From positions 1 to 6,168 of the forward strand of contig CAMJKC010000103.1 in the NCBI GenBank assembly GCA_946406305.1: a stretch of 6,168 nt of DNA. Reading direction: 5' to 3'. Positions 1 to 6,168 of this stretch are shown here, piece by piece. The DNA is from an uncultured Lachnospiraceae bacterium (lineage in GTDB: Bacteria; Bacillota; Clostridia; Lachnospirales; Lachnospiraceae). Each line of letters starts with the position of its first letter. Positions within the stretch are counted from its first letter, which is position 1. The position numbers were made by a program, and so were the translations under genes. Under the pieces are notes generated by a model. The model saw nothing but the letters and a program-made list of their open reading frames with translations. It ran no database searches and was not told where the DNA came from.

Positions 1-1975
1 TATCTCTAACGAATACATAATAATCCCCACTATCTTCAACTATAAACTTTGCTTTCTTTCCATCAATATTTACATCTATTTTATCAAGCATAGGACTAAG
101 ATTCATTGTTCTTGCAAAATTATTTTGAACTGTGGCTGGATTCGCAGAGCTATAGTCATAGTCATTTATAAATTGTTCTGAAAGCACAAAAGATAAAGGC
201 AAAGTATCTAATCTTTGATATAAATTAATATCATTTGACTTGTCTATAAATCTTAAATTTAAATCTCTTGGATTTTCTAATTCATTTTTATAGAAGGCAT
301 ATTTTACATCTAAAAGTGCATCAATAAAAGGTGTTGAGCCAGTTATAGAATAGGCATTAAATGATGCTTCACATCCTACTTTTTTATAAAATTCCGTCCC
401 ATCTCTATATGCAGTTGAAGAAAAAATTGATGGCGATCTAAAATTATAAAATGCTCCATCATCCTTTGCTGTCATTTCCATTCTTTCAAGTCGATAAAAA
501 TCATCATTCATACTATAAACATCATCAGTTAATTTTCTTATATCCTCATAATCTTCTATATATTCATTTCTATTTATTGTAGTCACGGATGTCACATACA
601 TATTAGTGACAAGTTCTACTGAAATTATCGCTACAGCTATAAAAAAAAGATTCTTTTTATTTTTTATATACATCTTTAATAACAAATAATATATAAGTAT
701 ATATATCATTCCTAAATAGTAATTGTGAAATCCAATTTTATCATTTACTACTATGGCATTTAATAAAATAACAATGCTCAATGAAATTACGAAACCTTTA
801 TCAATATTTTTCTTATCAACATTTTTAATTTTATTTAACGACCTAAAGCCTACTATGAGTAATAGAAAAATATAAATAAAACTCTGCCTTGCAGGTAGTG
901 AGTTTGGATACTTAAACACATGCCAAAAAAAGTTTAAAAAATTTATTGAAAATGAGGCATAAAAAAATATTAAGACTACAGAATATACAATTTTTTCCCT
1001 TAAAGATATTTTTTTATTGTAAAAATATAATATTAAAAGAACGATTATAAACACTCCACAATAAATATTTGGCCAATGGTCAAGTCCATTTTCAATTTCT
1101 ACATAAGGCATATGTCTTGCAATAATATCCATTATTGAAAAATATTCAGAACCACTTTTTGGGAATTCAAATTTATTTGAACCTGTCATTGTAAAGGCAT
1201 ATATTGTAGGAATCAAAAGTATCGCAGATAACATAACTCCAACTGAAGAATACAATATAATCCTTATCAATTTTTTTATTATATTTTTTACTTTTTTTGT
1301 ATTTGATAAAAATAAAAGAATCACAAAATAGAAAATTAAAAAAAAGCATTCCATTGCTGCTATATAATAGTTTGTCAAAATGGACATCCCTAAAACCACA
1401 ATATATAAAAATGGATTGTCATTATAAAATGCTCTTTCAAACCCCAATATTAAAAGTGGAAACATCCATATACAGTCAAGCCACATTATATTCCATGAAT
1501 ATGCTGCTATATACCCACTCATAGCATAAAACAATGCAAAAAATACAACAAAAAGTTTTTCACATTTATATCTATTAATTAAATAAATAGCCATAGTAAG
1601 CCCACAGAGTGCAATTTTTAAAACTACAGCATATGTTATGAATTCTATAATATATTTTTCACTTACAAAAAATAATAATATGTTAAATGGAGAAGATAAA
1701 TAATAAGCAAATAATGATATGAAATTAGTTCCAATGCCTACATCATGTGTATATAATAAACTTTTAAAGTTTTTTAATTTATATATTAATTCAGAATAAA
1801 AAGGTGCATATTGGTGATATAAATCTGTTCTTAAAAAAGATCTATTTCCAAATGGAAAAATTCCTTTCATAATAAAAATAACTAACCTACATGTTAGTGG
1901 CAATGAAGAAGATAACAAAAATATTATATCTCTTCTTTTTAGTTTACTAAACAAATTATCAATTTTCTTTATCAT
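1..1975 (-). CDS. YfhO-family membrane protein, probable GT-C glycosyltransferase (3' end cut by window edge)
   Basis: The reading frame opens at an ATG at 1975 and runs 658 codons without a stop to base 2, so the C-terminus lies outside the window; from memory YfhO proteins are about 850 residues. The first ~465 residues are very hydrophobic, with about 12-13 membrane segments. The rest looks like the start of a soluble extracytoplasmic domain. YfhO hallmarks are visible: PFG at 41-43, then D51 in RTDLYHQYAPF in the first outside loop (where GT-C enzymes carry an acidic catalytic residue), AYYLSSPFN at 90-98, WNIMWLD at 161-167, NYY at 202-204, PNIYCG at 302-307, and a late TPFIDALLDVKY. YfhO in Bacillus and GtlB in Listeria are needed to glycosylate lipoteichoic acid, using a sugar flipped on undecaprenyl phosphate. 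The gene starts 6 nt after the GtrA-family gene, with a weak GAGAG site overlapping that gene's stop. Family assignment is firm; sugar and acceptor are unknown. Confidence 0.9.
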   Translation of the reverse strand, partial: MIKKIDNLFSKLKRRDIIFLLSSSLPLTCRLVIFIMKGIFPFGNRSFLRTDLYHQYAPFYSELIYKLKNFKSLLYTHDVGIGTNFISLFAYYLSSPFNILLFFVSEKYIIEFITYAVVLKIALCGLTMAIYLINRYKCEKLFVVFFALFYAMSGYIAAYSWNIMWLDCIWMFPLLILGFERAFYNDNPFLYIVVLGMSILTNYYIAAMECFFLIFYFVILLFLSNTKKVKNIIKKLIRIILYSSVGVMLSAILLIPTIYAFTMTGSNKFEFPKSGSEYFSIMDIIARHMPYVEIENGLDHWPNIYCGVFIIVLLILYFYNKKISLREKIVYSVVLIFFYASFSINFLNFFWHVFKYPNSLPARQSFIYIFLLLIVGFRSLNKIKNVDKKNIDKGFVISLSIVILLNAIVVNDKIGFHNYYLGMIYILIYYLLLKMYIKNKKNLFFIAVAIISVELVTNMYVTSVTTINRNEYIEDYEDIRKLTDDVYSMNDDFYRLERMEMTAKDDGAFYNFRSPSIFSSTAYRDGTEFYKKVGCEASFNAYSITGSTPFIDALLDVKYAFYKNELENPRDLNLRFIDKSNDINLYQRLDTLPLSFVLSEQFINDYDYSSANPATVQNNFARTMNLSPMLDKIDVNIDGKKAKFIVEDSGDYYVFVRD

Positions 1976-1981
1976 ATTCTC

Positions 1982-2410
1982 TCAACTTTTTTTATTAAAT
2001 ATTACAAATTTACTGAATAAAAAATTAAGTATAACAACTACTACAGAAATTAATATTTTTGAAAAAATTTTATCAAAATTAAATTTCATAACAAAACAAT
2101 ACATTCCAAATTCTTCAACAAAAAATGATAAAGCTCTTAATGAATAAAAAGAAAACATTTCCTTTAAAAAAACTACTGGAAAAAAGTTGACACTCTTAAA
2201 AACTATAACTTTATCACATATAAAAGCAAATAGAGTTGCTATAACCCAAGCAGCAGCATTGGCATATAAAAAATTGTATTGATTGGTTACACTTTCATTT
2301 AAAAGTTTATTAAATGAATGAAAAAGAAAAATATTTAATACTGTCGTTAAAAAACCAACAATAATATACAAAACAGCCTGATTACTTAACATTTTTTTTA
2401 AAAACTTCAT
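1982..2410 (-). CDS. GtrA/GtcA-family membrane protein, probable polyprenyl-phosphate-sugar flippase
   Basis: This 142-residue protein has four predicted membrane helices (about 11-33, 47-69, 86-108 and 115-138), the usual size and topology of the GtrA/GtcA family. Family-like features include VGFLTT near the first helix, N51 and W55 in helix 2, the DKVIVF motif at 66-71, R92 in helix 3, and the C-terminal ILNFLFSKFVIF (127-138), which matches the usual 'NF..sK..vF' ending. Family members are thought to flip undecaprenyl-phosphate-linked sugars across the membrane for use by an outside-facing transferase. The next gene encodes such a candidate (YfhO family), which supports that role. The ATG overlaps the tadA stop as ATGA, and the purine-rich AGAGAGAAG inside the last tadA codons can act as ribosome binding site, so translation is probably coupled. 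Family call is strong; the transported lipid-sugar is inferred. Confidence 0.88.
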   Translation of the reverse strand: MKFLKKMLSNQAVLYIIVGFLTTVLNIFLFHSFNKLLNESVTNQYNFLYANAAAWVIATLFAFICDKVIVFKSVNFFPVVFLKEMFSFYSLRALSFFVEEFGMYCFVMKFNFDKIFSKILISVVVVILNFLFSKFVIFNKKS

Positions 2411-2916
2411 TTTCTTCTCTCTCTTAAAAATTTTTTTATTAACTCACTACATTCTTTTTTACAAACGCCATACTCAATTTCAACTTTATGATTAAATTTA
2501 TCATTATCTAAAATATTTATAATACTTCCACAACTACCTGATTTCTCACTCTCTGTTCCTATTACAACTTTTTTCATCCTACTTTGAAGTATTGCTCCAG
2601 CACACATCTGACAAGGTTCAAGTGTCACATACATAACTGTATCTTCTAACCTAAAATCTTTTATTTTTTTACAAGCTTTTGATATCGCTAAAATCTCTGC
2701 ATGGCATATGGCATTTCCTTTTTTATTTCTCTCATTGTATGCCTTTGAAAGAATTATTTCTGTTTTTTCTTTTATTATATGTGAAACTTTTTCATACATT
2801 TTTTCATTTTTTATATTTTTTTTATATACTATCACACAACCTACTGGGACATCTCCACCTTCATATGCTTTCTTTGCTTCTTTTATTGCAATATTCATGT
2901 AGTATTCATCATTCAT
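2407..2916 (-). CDS. tadA: tRNA adenosine(34) deaminase TadA
   Basis: This 169-residue protein belongs to the zinc-dependent cytidine/deoxycytidylate deaminase fold. TadA converts the wobble adenosine of tRNA-Arg(ACG) to inosine in the cytoplasm, so one tRNA reads several CGN codons. The catalytic motif HAE is at 72-74 (H72 zinc ligand, E74 proton shuttle) and PCQMC at 101-105 gives the other zinc ligands, C102 and C105. The flanking VTLEPCQMCAGAI, GDVPVGCVIV near the N-terminus, and the SGSCGSIINIL and FNH segments are typical of TadA rather than of guanine or cytosine deaminases. Residues about 34-52 are an extra lysine- and glutamate-rich stretch between the VIV strand and the ILSKAYNERN strand, where homologues have a short turn. 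The start is supported by alignment of MNDEYYMNIAIKEAKK with the family N-terminus. It overlaps the end of deoB by 8 nt. Confidence 0.93.
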   Translation of the reverse strand: MNDEYYMNIAIKEAKKAYEGGDVPVGCVIVYKKNIKNEKMYEKVSHIIKEKTEIILSKAYNERNKKGNAICHAEILAISKACKKIKDFRLEDTVMYVTLEPCQMCAGAILQSRMKKVVIGTESEKSGSCGSIINILDNDKFNHKVEIEYGVCKKECSELIKKFLRERRK

Positions 2917-4114
2917 ATTTCTTTACTACCAATTCATTTTTTATCATATCTTCATTTGGTTTTAAATTAAAATTCTCAAGAATCATATTGCCAATAACTG
3001 AAAAACTACCTTGGTCTATGAGATGAGATGGTTCTTTATAATTTTTACTATAAATCATAAGTGGAACATATTCTCTTGTGTGATCTGTTCCTCTAAATGT
3101 TGGGTCATTACCGTGGTCAGCAGAAATCATCAGTAAATCTCTATCTGTCATATTTTTTATGAATTCAGATAACTTTATGTCAAATCTCTCTATTTCTTCT
3201 GCATATCCTTTTGGATTTCTCCTATGTCCCCATTTTGCATCAAAGTCCACAAGGTTTACAAAACACAGACCTTTAAATTGATTATTTTTTAATATATCTA
3301 TAGTCTGCTCCATCCCATTTACTGATGATTCAGAATGAATTGATTTTGTTATTCCTTGCATAGAGAATATGTCGCCAATCTTGCCTACACCTATTACATC
3401 AAAATTATTATTTTTCAAAATATCTAATGCAGTCTCTATAGGAGGCTTAATTGCATAATCTCTTCTATTAGCTGTTCTCTCAAAATTTTCACTTGAAGTT
3501 CCTATATATGGTCTCGCTATGACTCTTCCTACTCTCCATTCCTTCTTCATTGTTATTTCTCTTATTATTTCACAGCATCTATAAAGTTCATTTAAATCAA
3601 AACTCTTTTCATGCCCACACACTTGTAAAACAGAATCTGCAGAGGTATAAACTATCATTTTATGATTTTTAATTTCTTCTTCCCCAAGTTCTTTTATAAT
3701 TTCAGTTCCACTTGCAGACTTATTGCCTATGACCTCATGCCCTGTCTTTTCTTCTATTTCTTTTATGAGTTCAGGTGGAAAGCCTTTTTCAGTAAAAGTC
3801 AAAAAAGGTATTTTAGTATATACCCCCATCATTTCAAAATGTCCTTCCATAGTGCTTTTTGCATTGCTTGCCTCTTTGAGTCTCATATGATAGGCGATTG
3901 TATTTTTATTATATTTTACTTTTTCATTTTTTATGAGATTAGTAATTCCAAAACTATAAAGATTTTCAAAACTTAAACTTTGAGTAGAATCAATTATGTG
4001 TGATAATGTATTTGCCCCTTCGTCGTTAAAATCTTTTGCCTTATCATCATAACCTACACCGAGCGAATCTATGATTATTAAAAAAACACGGTCAAAAAAT
4101 TTGTTTTCAAGCAT
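2909..4114 (-). CDS. deoB: Phosphopentomutase DeoB
   Basis: This 401-residue protein (normal family length) is an alkaline-phosphatase-superfamily phosphopentomutase that interconverts ribose-1-phosphate (or deoxyribose-1-phosphate) and the 5-phosphate in the cytoplasm. Metal-ligand positions are all present: D16 in IIIDSLGVG, D292 and H297 in DFDAKWGHRR, D333-H334 in SADHGND, and H345 in TDHTREYVP. Their spacing matches the Bacillus cereus enzyme as I recall it. The cap-region motifs GNKSASGTEI (130-139), YTSADSV (156-162) and RVIARPYIG are also typical. The nucleophile is probably T88 in AKSTMEGHFE; most family members read GKDTxTGHWE, so several flanking residues differ (see findings). It follows udp by 3 nt with an AGGAAG ribosome binding site at 4125-4130, and makes biochemical sense beside it, since Udp releases the ribose-1-phosphate that DeoB uses. 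Confidence 0.94.
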   Translation of the reverse strand: MLENKFFDRVFLIIIDSLGVGYDDKAKDFNDEGANTLSHIIDSTQSLSFENLYSFGITNLIKNEKVKYNKNTIAYHMRLKEASNAKSTMEGHFEMMGVYTKIPFLTFTEKGFPPELIKEIEEKTGHEVIGNKSASGTEIIKELGEEEIKNHKMIVYTSADSVLQVCGHEKSFDLNELYRCCEIIREITMKKEWRVGRVIARPYIGTSSENFERTANRRDYAIKPPIETALDILKNNNFDVIGVGKIGDIFSMQGITKSIHSESSVNGMEQTIDILKNNQFKGLCFVNLVDFDAKWGHRRNPKGYAEEIERFDIKLSEFIKNMTDRDLLMISADHGNDPTFRGTDHTREYVPLMIYSKNYKEPSHLIDQGSFSVIGNMILENFNLKPNEDMIKNELVVKKYE

Positions 4115-4117
4115 TTT

Positions 4118-4891
4118 TTATTTTCTTCCTTTTTCAATTAATATTTGTATAGCAGAAATTGCAACTTTTATTGCGAGATCTGTATCATGGTTAACTGGAT
4201 TTGTGAGTTTCATCTTTTCTCTCTCTTGATTTGCAACTACCATCAAAACTGTTCCACAACTCACATGTAAAGCATTAGCTACAACAAAAAGAGCTGCACT
4301 CTCCATCTCTGAAGCGAGGCAACCAAGCTTCAAATATGCATTCCATTTATTTATCAAATCATATCCTACAGGCATTCTCTCTGGTTCGTGTTGTCCAAAA
4401 AAACTATCTTTACACTCAACTATTCCAGTGTGATAATCTACATTTAATTTTTTAGCTCCTTCCACTAATGCACTCACTGCTTCAAAATCTGATACTGCTG
4501 GCCACTCCATAGGAGCATATTCTTTTGTTGTCCCTTCCATCCTTGTAGCACCTGTTGCTATAACAACATCTCCACTCTTGACATTTATATCCATCCCACC
4601 GCATGTTCCAACTCTTATAAAATGTTTAGCACCAACCTGCACAAGTTCTTCCATAGCAATAGCTGCACTTGGACCACCTATCCCTGTTGATACCACACTT
4701 ACTTTTTCTCCGCTTAAAGTACCTGTATAACTTAAATATTCTCTATTATCTGCAATAAATTTAGGGTTCTCAAGATATTTTGCTATTTTTTCTACTCTCT
4801 TTGGATCTCCTGGCAATATAACATATTCTCCTATATCACCGACACCTACACAAGTATGATATTGCTTCCCATTCTCTCCATATTTTACCAT
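4118..4891 (-). CDS. udp: Uridine phosphorylase
   Basis: This 257-residue NP-I family nucleoside phosphorylase is expected to split uridine with phosphate into uracil and ribose-1-phosphate in the cytoplasm. Motifs that line up with the E. coli enzyme include ILPGDPKRVEKIA (25-37, phosphate-binding G28 and R32), R50 (counterpart of R48), STGIGGPS (68-75), FIRVGTCGG (91-99, R93 and T96), and SEMES (194-198, ribose-binding M196 and E197). H12 matches the histidine supplied across the dimer interface. The segment GQHEPERMPV (166-175) holds Q167 and R172 where uridine phosphorylases carry their uracil-binding Gln and Arg, which favours uridine over purine nucleosides. Some broader pyrimidine specificity cannot be excluded. 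The start has an excellent GGAGG site 6 nt upstream. It is 1 nt downstream of the wall-binding protein gene and 3 nt upstream of deoB, the next step in pentose salvage. Confidence 0.92.
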   Translation of the reverse strand: MVKYGENGKQYHTCVGVGDIGEYVILPGDPKRVEKIAKYLENPKFIADNREYLSYTGTLSGEKVSVVSTGIGGPSAAIAMEELVQVGAKHFIRVGTCGGMDINVKSGDVVIATGATRMEGTTKEYAPMEWPAVSDFEAVSALVEGAKKLNVDYHTGIVECKDSFFGQHEPERMPVGYDLINKWNAYLKLGCLASEMESAALFVVANALHVSCGTVLMVVANQEREKMKLTNPVNHDTDLAIKVAISAIQILIEKGRK

Positions 4892-4892
4892 A

Positions 4893-6107
4893 TTAGTCCT
4901 CCGTCACTATTGGCTCATCTGGAATCATAATTTCTCCCTCATCAGTATATGTTACAACTCCACTTCCGTTTGTAGTCCACTCTACCCCATTTCCATCTTT
5001 TATTTTTCTCTTATTCTTCATTATTGTCCCTGCAGTATTAACTAATCTATCATAGCCATCAACCTTATATGCTACATATTTACTATGTTCATCTGCTTTT
5101 AAAAGTAAACCTTTGTTATATAATTTATTCATATATACACCTGTATAACCTGTGCCATTTTGATCAAAATAATATTCTACTGGATTTCCATATCCATCAT
5201 TAAGTGTATATCTACCTGTTCTCATTGAGCAATCTGCTTCATTATTGCCAAAATAATAATATTCCCCATCTACTTTCTTTATGCCATATACTGTATATCC
5301 ATATTCATTAAAAAGGTATGTTTTTGTATTAACTTTTACCTTTAGATACTTTCCTTCATTTGCTGTCTTTAAATATCCTGTAGCATTAAAATAAAAATAC
5401 TTTACATCCGAATTAGGCAATACTTCTTCTGGTGGATCTATAGCATACCAACTATTACATACTGCTTCACCATATTTAAAATCATCTGTTTCTACATCAA
5501 CAAAATACATATATCCTTTCATAATTGGATCAGTTTCTTTTATTTGTCTCCACCCTGTGCACATTACACCATTTGCATCAAAACAATATCTACGATCTCC
5601 TATTAACTTAACTACATAAGCTTCATCTACAGCTGATACTTTTTTAAAATCAGGACCAAAATAGAACCAGCCAACCTCTTCCTCTATTTCTTCTTCATCT
5701 CTAATCCAAGTTTTTGGTATTATAAGCTCTTGGAACCCTGTTATTAAATAGCCATCTTCATTTGCATAGTAAATATCTTCTATCCAACCTGTTAGCATTA
5801 CAGCTTCATTATCAAAATAATATGTCTTTCCTTCTATGATGTGTTTTCCATCCTTATATAGTTTACCTGTATTGGTCGCATAATACCACTTACCATCATG
5901 CTCAATCCAATTATTTTTTTCAAGAAAACCATCTTTATTTATATAATAATACTCCATTTTATCATAAACTATTGTATCAAAAACATATTCACCATTTTTT
6001 CTATAGCGATAAAGATCTCCACTCGTATCAAAACCAGTAGCAAATACACCATTTCCTAAAATTAAAATAAATAAGACCAAAACTATTCCAAATTTTATAT
6101 TTTTCAT
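4893..6107 (-). CDS. Secreted cell-wall-binding repeat protein (choline/glucan-binding type), no catalytic domain seen
   Basis: This 404-residue protein begins with a classic signal peptide: KNIK, then a hydrophobic core at about 6-18, and a likely cleavage after VFA or FATG near residues 23-25. From about residue 44 on, it is built from degenerate aromatic repeats of about 17-30 residues, such as NNWIEHDGKWYYATNTGKLY, IEGKTYYFDNEAVMLTGW, YANEDGYLITG, YCFDANGVMCTGW, VDGEYYYFGNN and EYYFDQNGTGYTG. This GW-x(n)-YYF-D-x-x-G-x-x-x-TG pattern is that of choline-binding and glucan-binding repeats, which bind teichoic acid or polysaccharide non-covalently. An acidic insert, DEEEIEEEV (137-145), breaks the array. 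I see no enzymatic domain, sortase signal or C-terminal membrane anchor. It is the first gene of the cluster, with an AAAGGAG site 6 nt upstream of the ATG, and its last codons contain the ribosome binding site of udp. The repeat class is firm; ligand and role are unknown. Confidence 0.87.
   Translation of the reverse strand: MKNIKFGIVLVLFILILGNGVFATGFDTSGDLYRYRKNGEYVFDTIVYDKMEYYYINKDGFLEKNNWIEHDGKWYYATNTGKLYKDGKHIIEGKTYYFDNEAVMLTGWIEDIYYANEDGYLITGFQELIIPKTWIRDEEEIEEEVGWFYFGPDFKKVSAVDEAYVVKLIGDRRYCFDANGVMCTGWRQIKETDPIMKGYMYFVDVETDDFKYGEAVCNSWYAIDPPEEVLPNSDVKYFYFNATGYLKTANEGKYLKVKVNTKTYLFNEYGYTVYGIKKVDGEYYYFGNNEADCSMRTGRYTLNDGYGNPVEYYFDQNGTGYTGVYMNKLYNKGLLLKADEHSKYVAYKVDGYDRLVNTAGTIMKNKRKIKDGNGVEWTTNGSGVVTYTDEGEIMIPDEPIVTED
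4898..4902 (-). promoter_or_regulatory. Ribosome binding site of udp, inside the end of the upstream gene
   Basis: GGAGG is contained in the last sense codons of the wall-binding protein gene (ACG GAG GAC TAA), 6 nt before the udp ATG at 4891. Termination of the first gene and initiation of udp therefore happen over the same few bases, which suggests translational coupling of a secreted surface protein to a cytoplasmic enzyme. Confidence 0.75.
5139..5978 (-). repeat. Degenerate cell-wall-binding repeats within the coding sequence
   Basis: Codons for residues about 44-323 of the secreted protein encode roughly ten divergent copies of an aromatic/glycine repeat. Clear examples are at residues 66-85, 88-106, 107-123, 165-184, 256-274, 275-298 and 299-322. 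At DNA level only short pieces recur (for example AATATTATTTTG-like strings coding for YYF), so the copies are old and unlikely to recombine. Further weak copies may extend to about residue 385 (base 4953). Confidence 0.75.
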
Positions 6108-6113
6108 AATTTG

Positions 6114-6120
6114 CTCCTTT
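6114..6120 (-). promoter_or_regulatory. Ribosome binding site of the wall-binding protein gene
   Basis: AAAGGAG lies 6 nt before the ATG at 6107. It is a near-perfect Shine-Dalgarno and fixes this start, which also gives a well-formed signal peptide. Confidence 0.75.
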
Positions 6121-6137
6121 TTTTCACAATATATAGT

Positions 6138-6166
6138 ATTTTACCAATAAATTGAAAAAAAGTCCA
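6138..6166 (-). promoter_or_regulatory. Probable sigma-A-type extended -10 promoter of the operon
   Basis: On the minus strand, TGGACT (6166-6161, four of six matches to TTGACA) is followed by a 17-nt spacer and TAAAAT (6143-6138, five of six matches to TATAAT). A TGG sits directly before the -10 box, giving an extended -10 TGnTAAAAT. The predicted start is near 6131, leaving a leader of about 24 nt with an AAAGGAG site. No other intergenic space exists in the six-gene cluster, so this is the natural promoter in view. An overlapping alternative, TTCAAT-17-TATATT (6156-6128), is weaker at -35. Confidence 0.5.
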
Positions 6167-6168
6167 CT

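Noticed and set aside
630..1340. Runs of 7-8 A or T within the yfhO gene as possible phase-variation tracts
   Set aside because: Such runs are frequent by chance in DNA this AT-rich, sit in Lys/Phe codons, and the frame is intact. Only strain comparison could show length variation.
1297..1524. Plus-strand reading frame of about 75 codons
   Set aside because: It is antisense to the strongly supported YfhO-family gene, has no family-like sequence, and no convincing ribosome binding site.
1976..1981. Possible terminator or internal promoter between the gtrA-family gene and yfhO
   Set aside because: The gap is only 6 nt and holds no hairpin; spacing fits coupled translation.
2390..2410. TTTTTAAAAAAATG near the gtrA start as a frameshift slippery site
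   Set aside because: It simply encodes FLKKM. No alternative frame downstream gives a useful product, and no stimulatory structure is evident.
2679..3026. Plus-strand frames rich in Phe and Leu opposite tadA and deoB
   Set aside because: Their composition is what the antisense of Lys/Glu-rich coding gives. They cross two well-supported genes and look like shadows.
3662..3976. Plus-strand frame of about 104 codons opposite deoB
   Set aside because: It is antisense to conserved DeoB motifs, with the same Phe-rich shadow composition and no independent support.
4118..4891. Purine nucleoside phosphorylase (DeoD) as the identity of the NP-I enzyme
   Set aside because: The FGQHEPERMP segment with Gln and Arg, and the overall match to E. 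coli Udp around GATRMEGTTKEYAPMEWPAV, favour uridine phosphorylase.

Overview
This is an AT-rich window (roughly 30% G+C by eye) with six genes, all on the minus strand, so transcription runs from high to low coordinates. The purine-rich ribosome binding sites, heavy use of AGA, ATA and TTA codons, a secreted choline/glucan-binding-type repeat protein and a YfhO/GtrA pair all point to a low-G+C Gram-positive bacterium. A clostridial relative (Peptostreptococcales-like or similar) is my best guess, but nothing in the window fixes the genus.

Layout in order of transcription: a likely extended -10 promoter (6138-6166); a secreted 404-residue protein made almost entirely of degenerate aromatic cell-wall-binding repeats (6107-4893); uridine phosphorylase Udp (4891-4118); phosphopentomutase DeoB (4114-2909); tRNA adenosine deaminase TadA (2916-2407); a four-helix GtrA/GtcA-family membrane protein (2410-1982); and a YfhO-family polytopic membrane protein (from 1975), which is still open at base 1 and so is cut by the window edge. 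The junctions are +1, +3, -8, -4 and +6 nt. There is no intergenic room for a terminator, and no stretch over 300 bases lacks a gene. The layout strongly suggests one polycistronic, partly translation-coupled operon.

Three functions are combined. Udp and DeoB are consecutive salvage steps: uridine plus phosphate gives ribose-1-phosphate, which becomes ribose-5-phosphate. TadA makes inosine-34 in tRNA. GtrA and YfhO look like the flippase and the extracytoplasmic GT-C transferase of a three-component glycosylation system of the kind that decorates teichoic acids in Bacillus and Listeria. The third component, a CsbB-like polyprenyl-phosphate glycosyltransferase, is not in the window.

The points most worth a second look are the GtrA-YfhO module in one operon with a wall-binding protein, the changed residues around the DeoB nucleophile (AKSTMEGHFE, where the family usually has GKDTxTGHWE), and an insertion of about 19 residues in TadA. 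I see no mobile element, RNA gene, CRISPR array or clear terminator.
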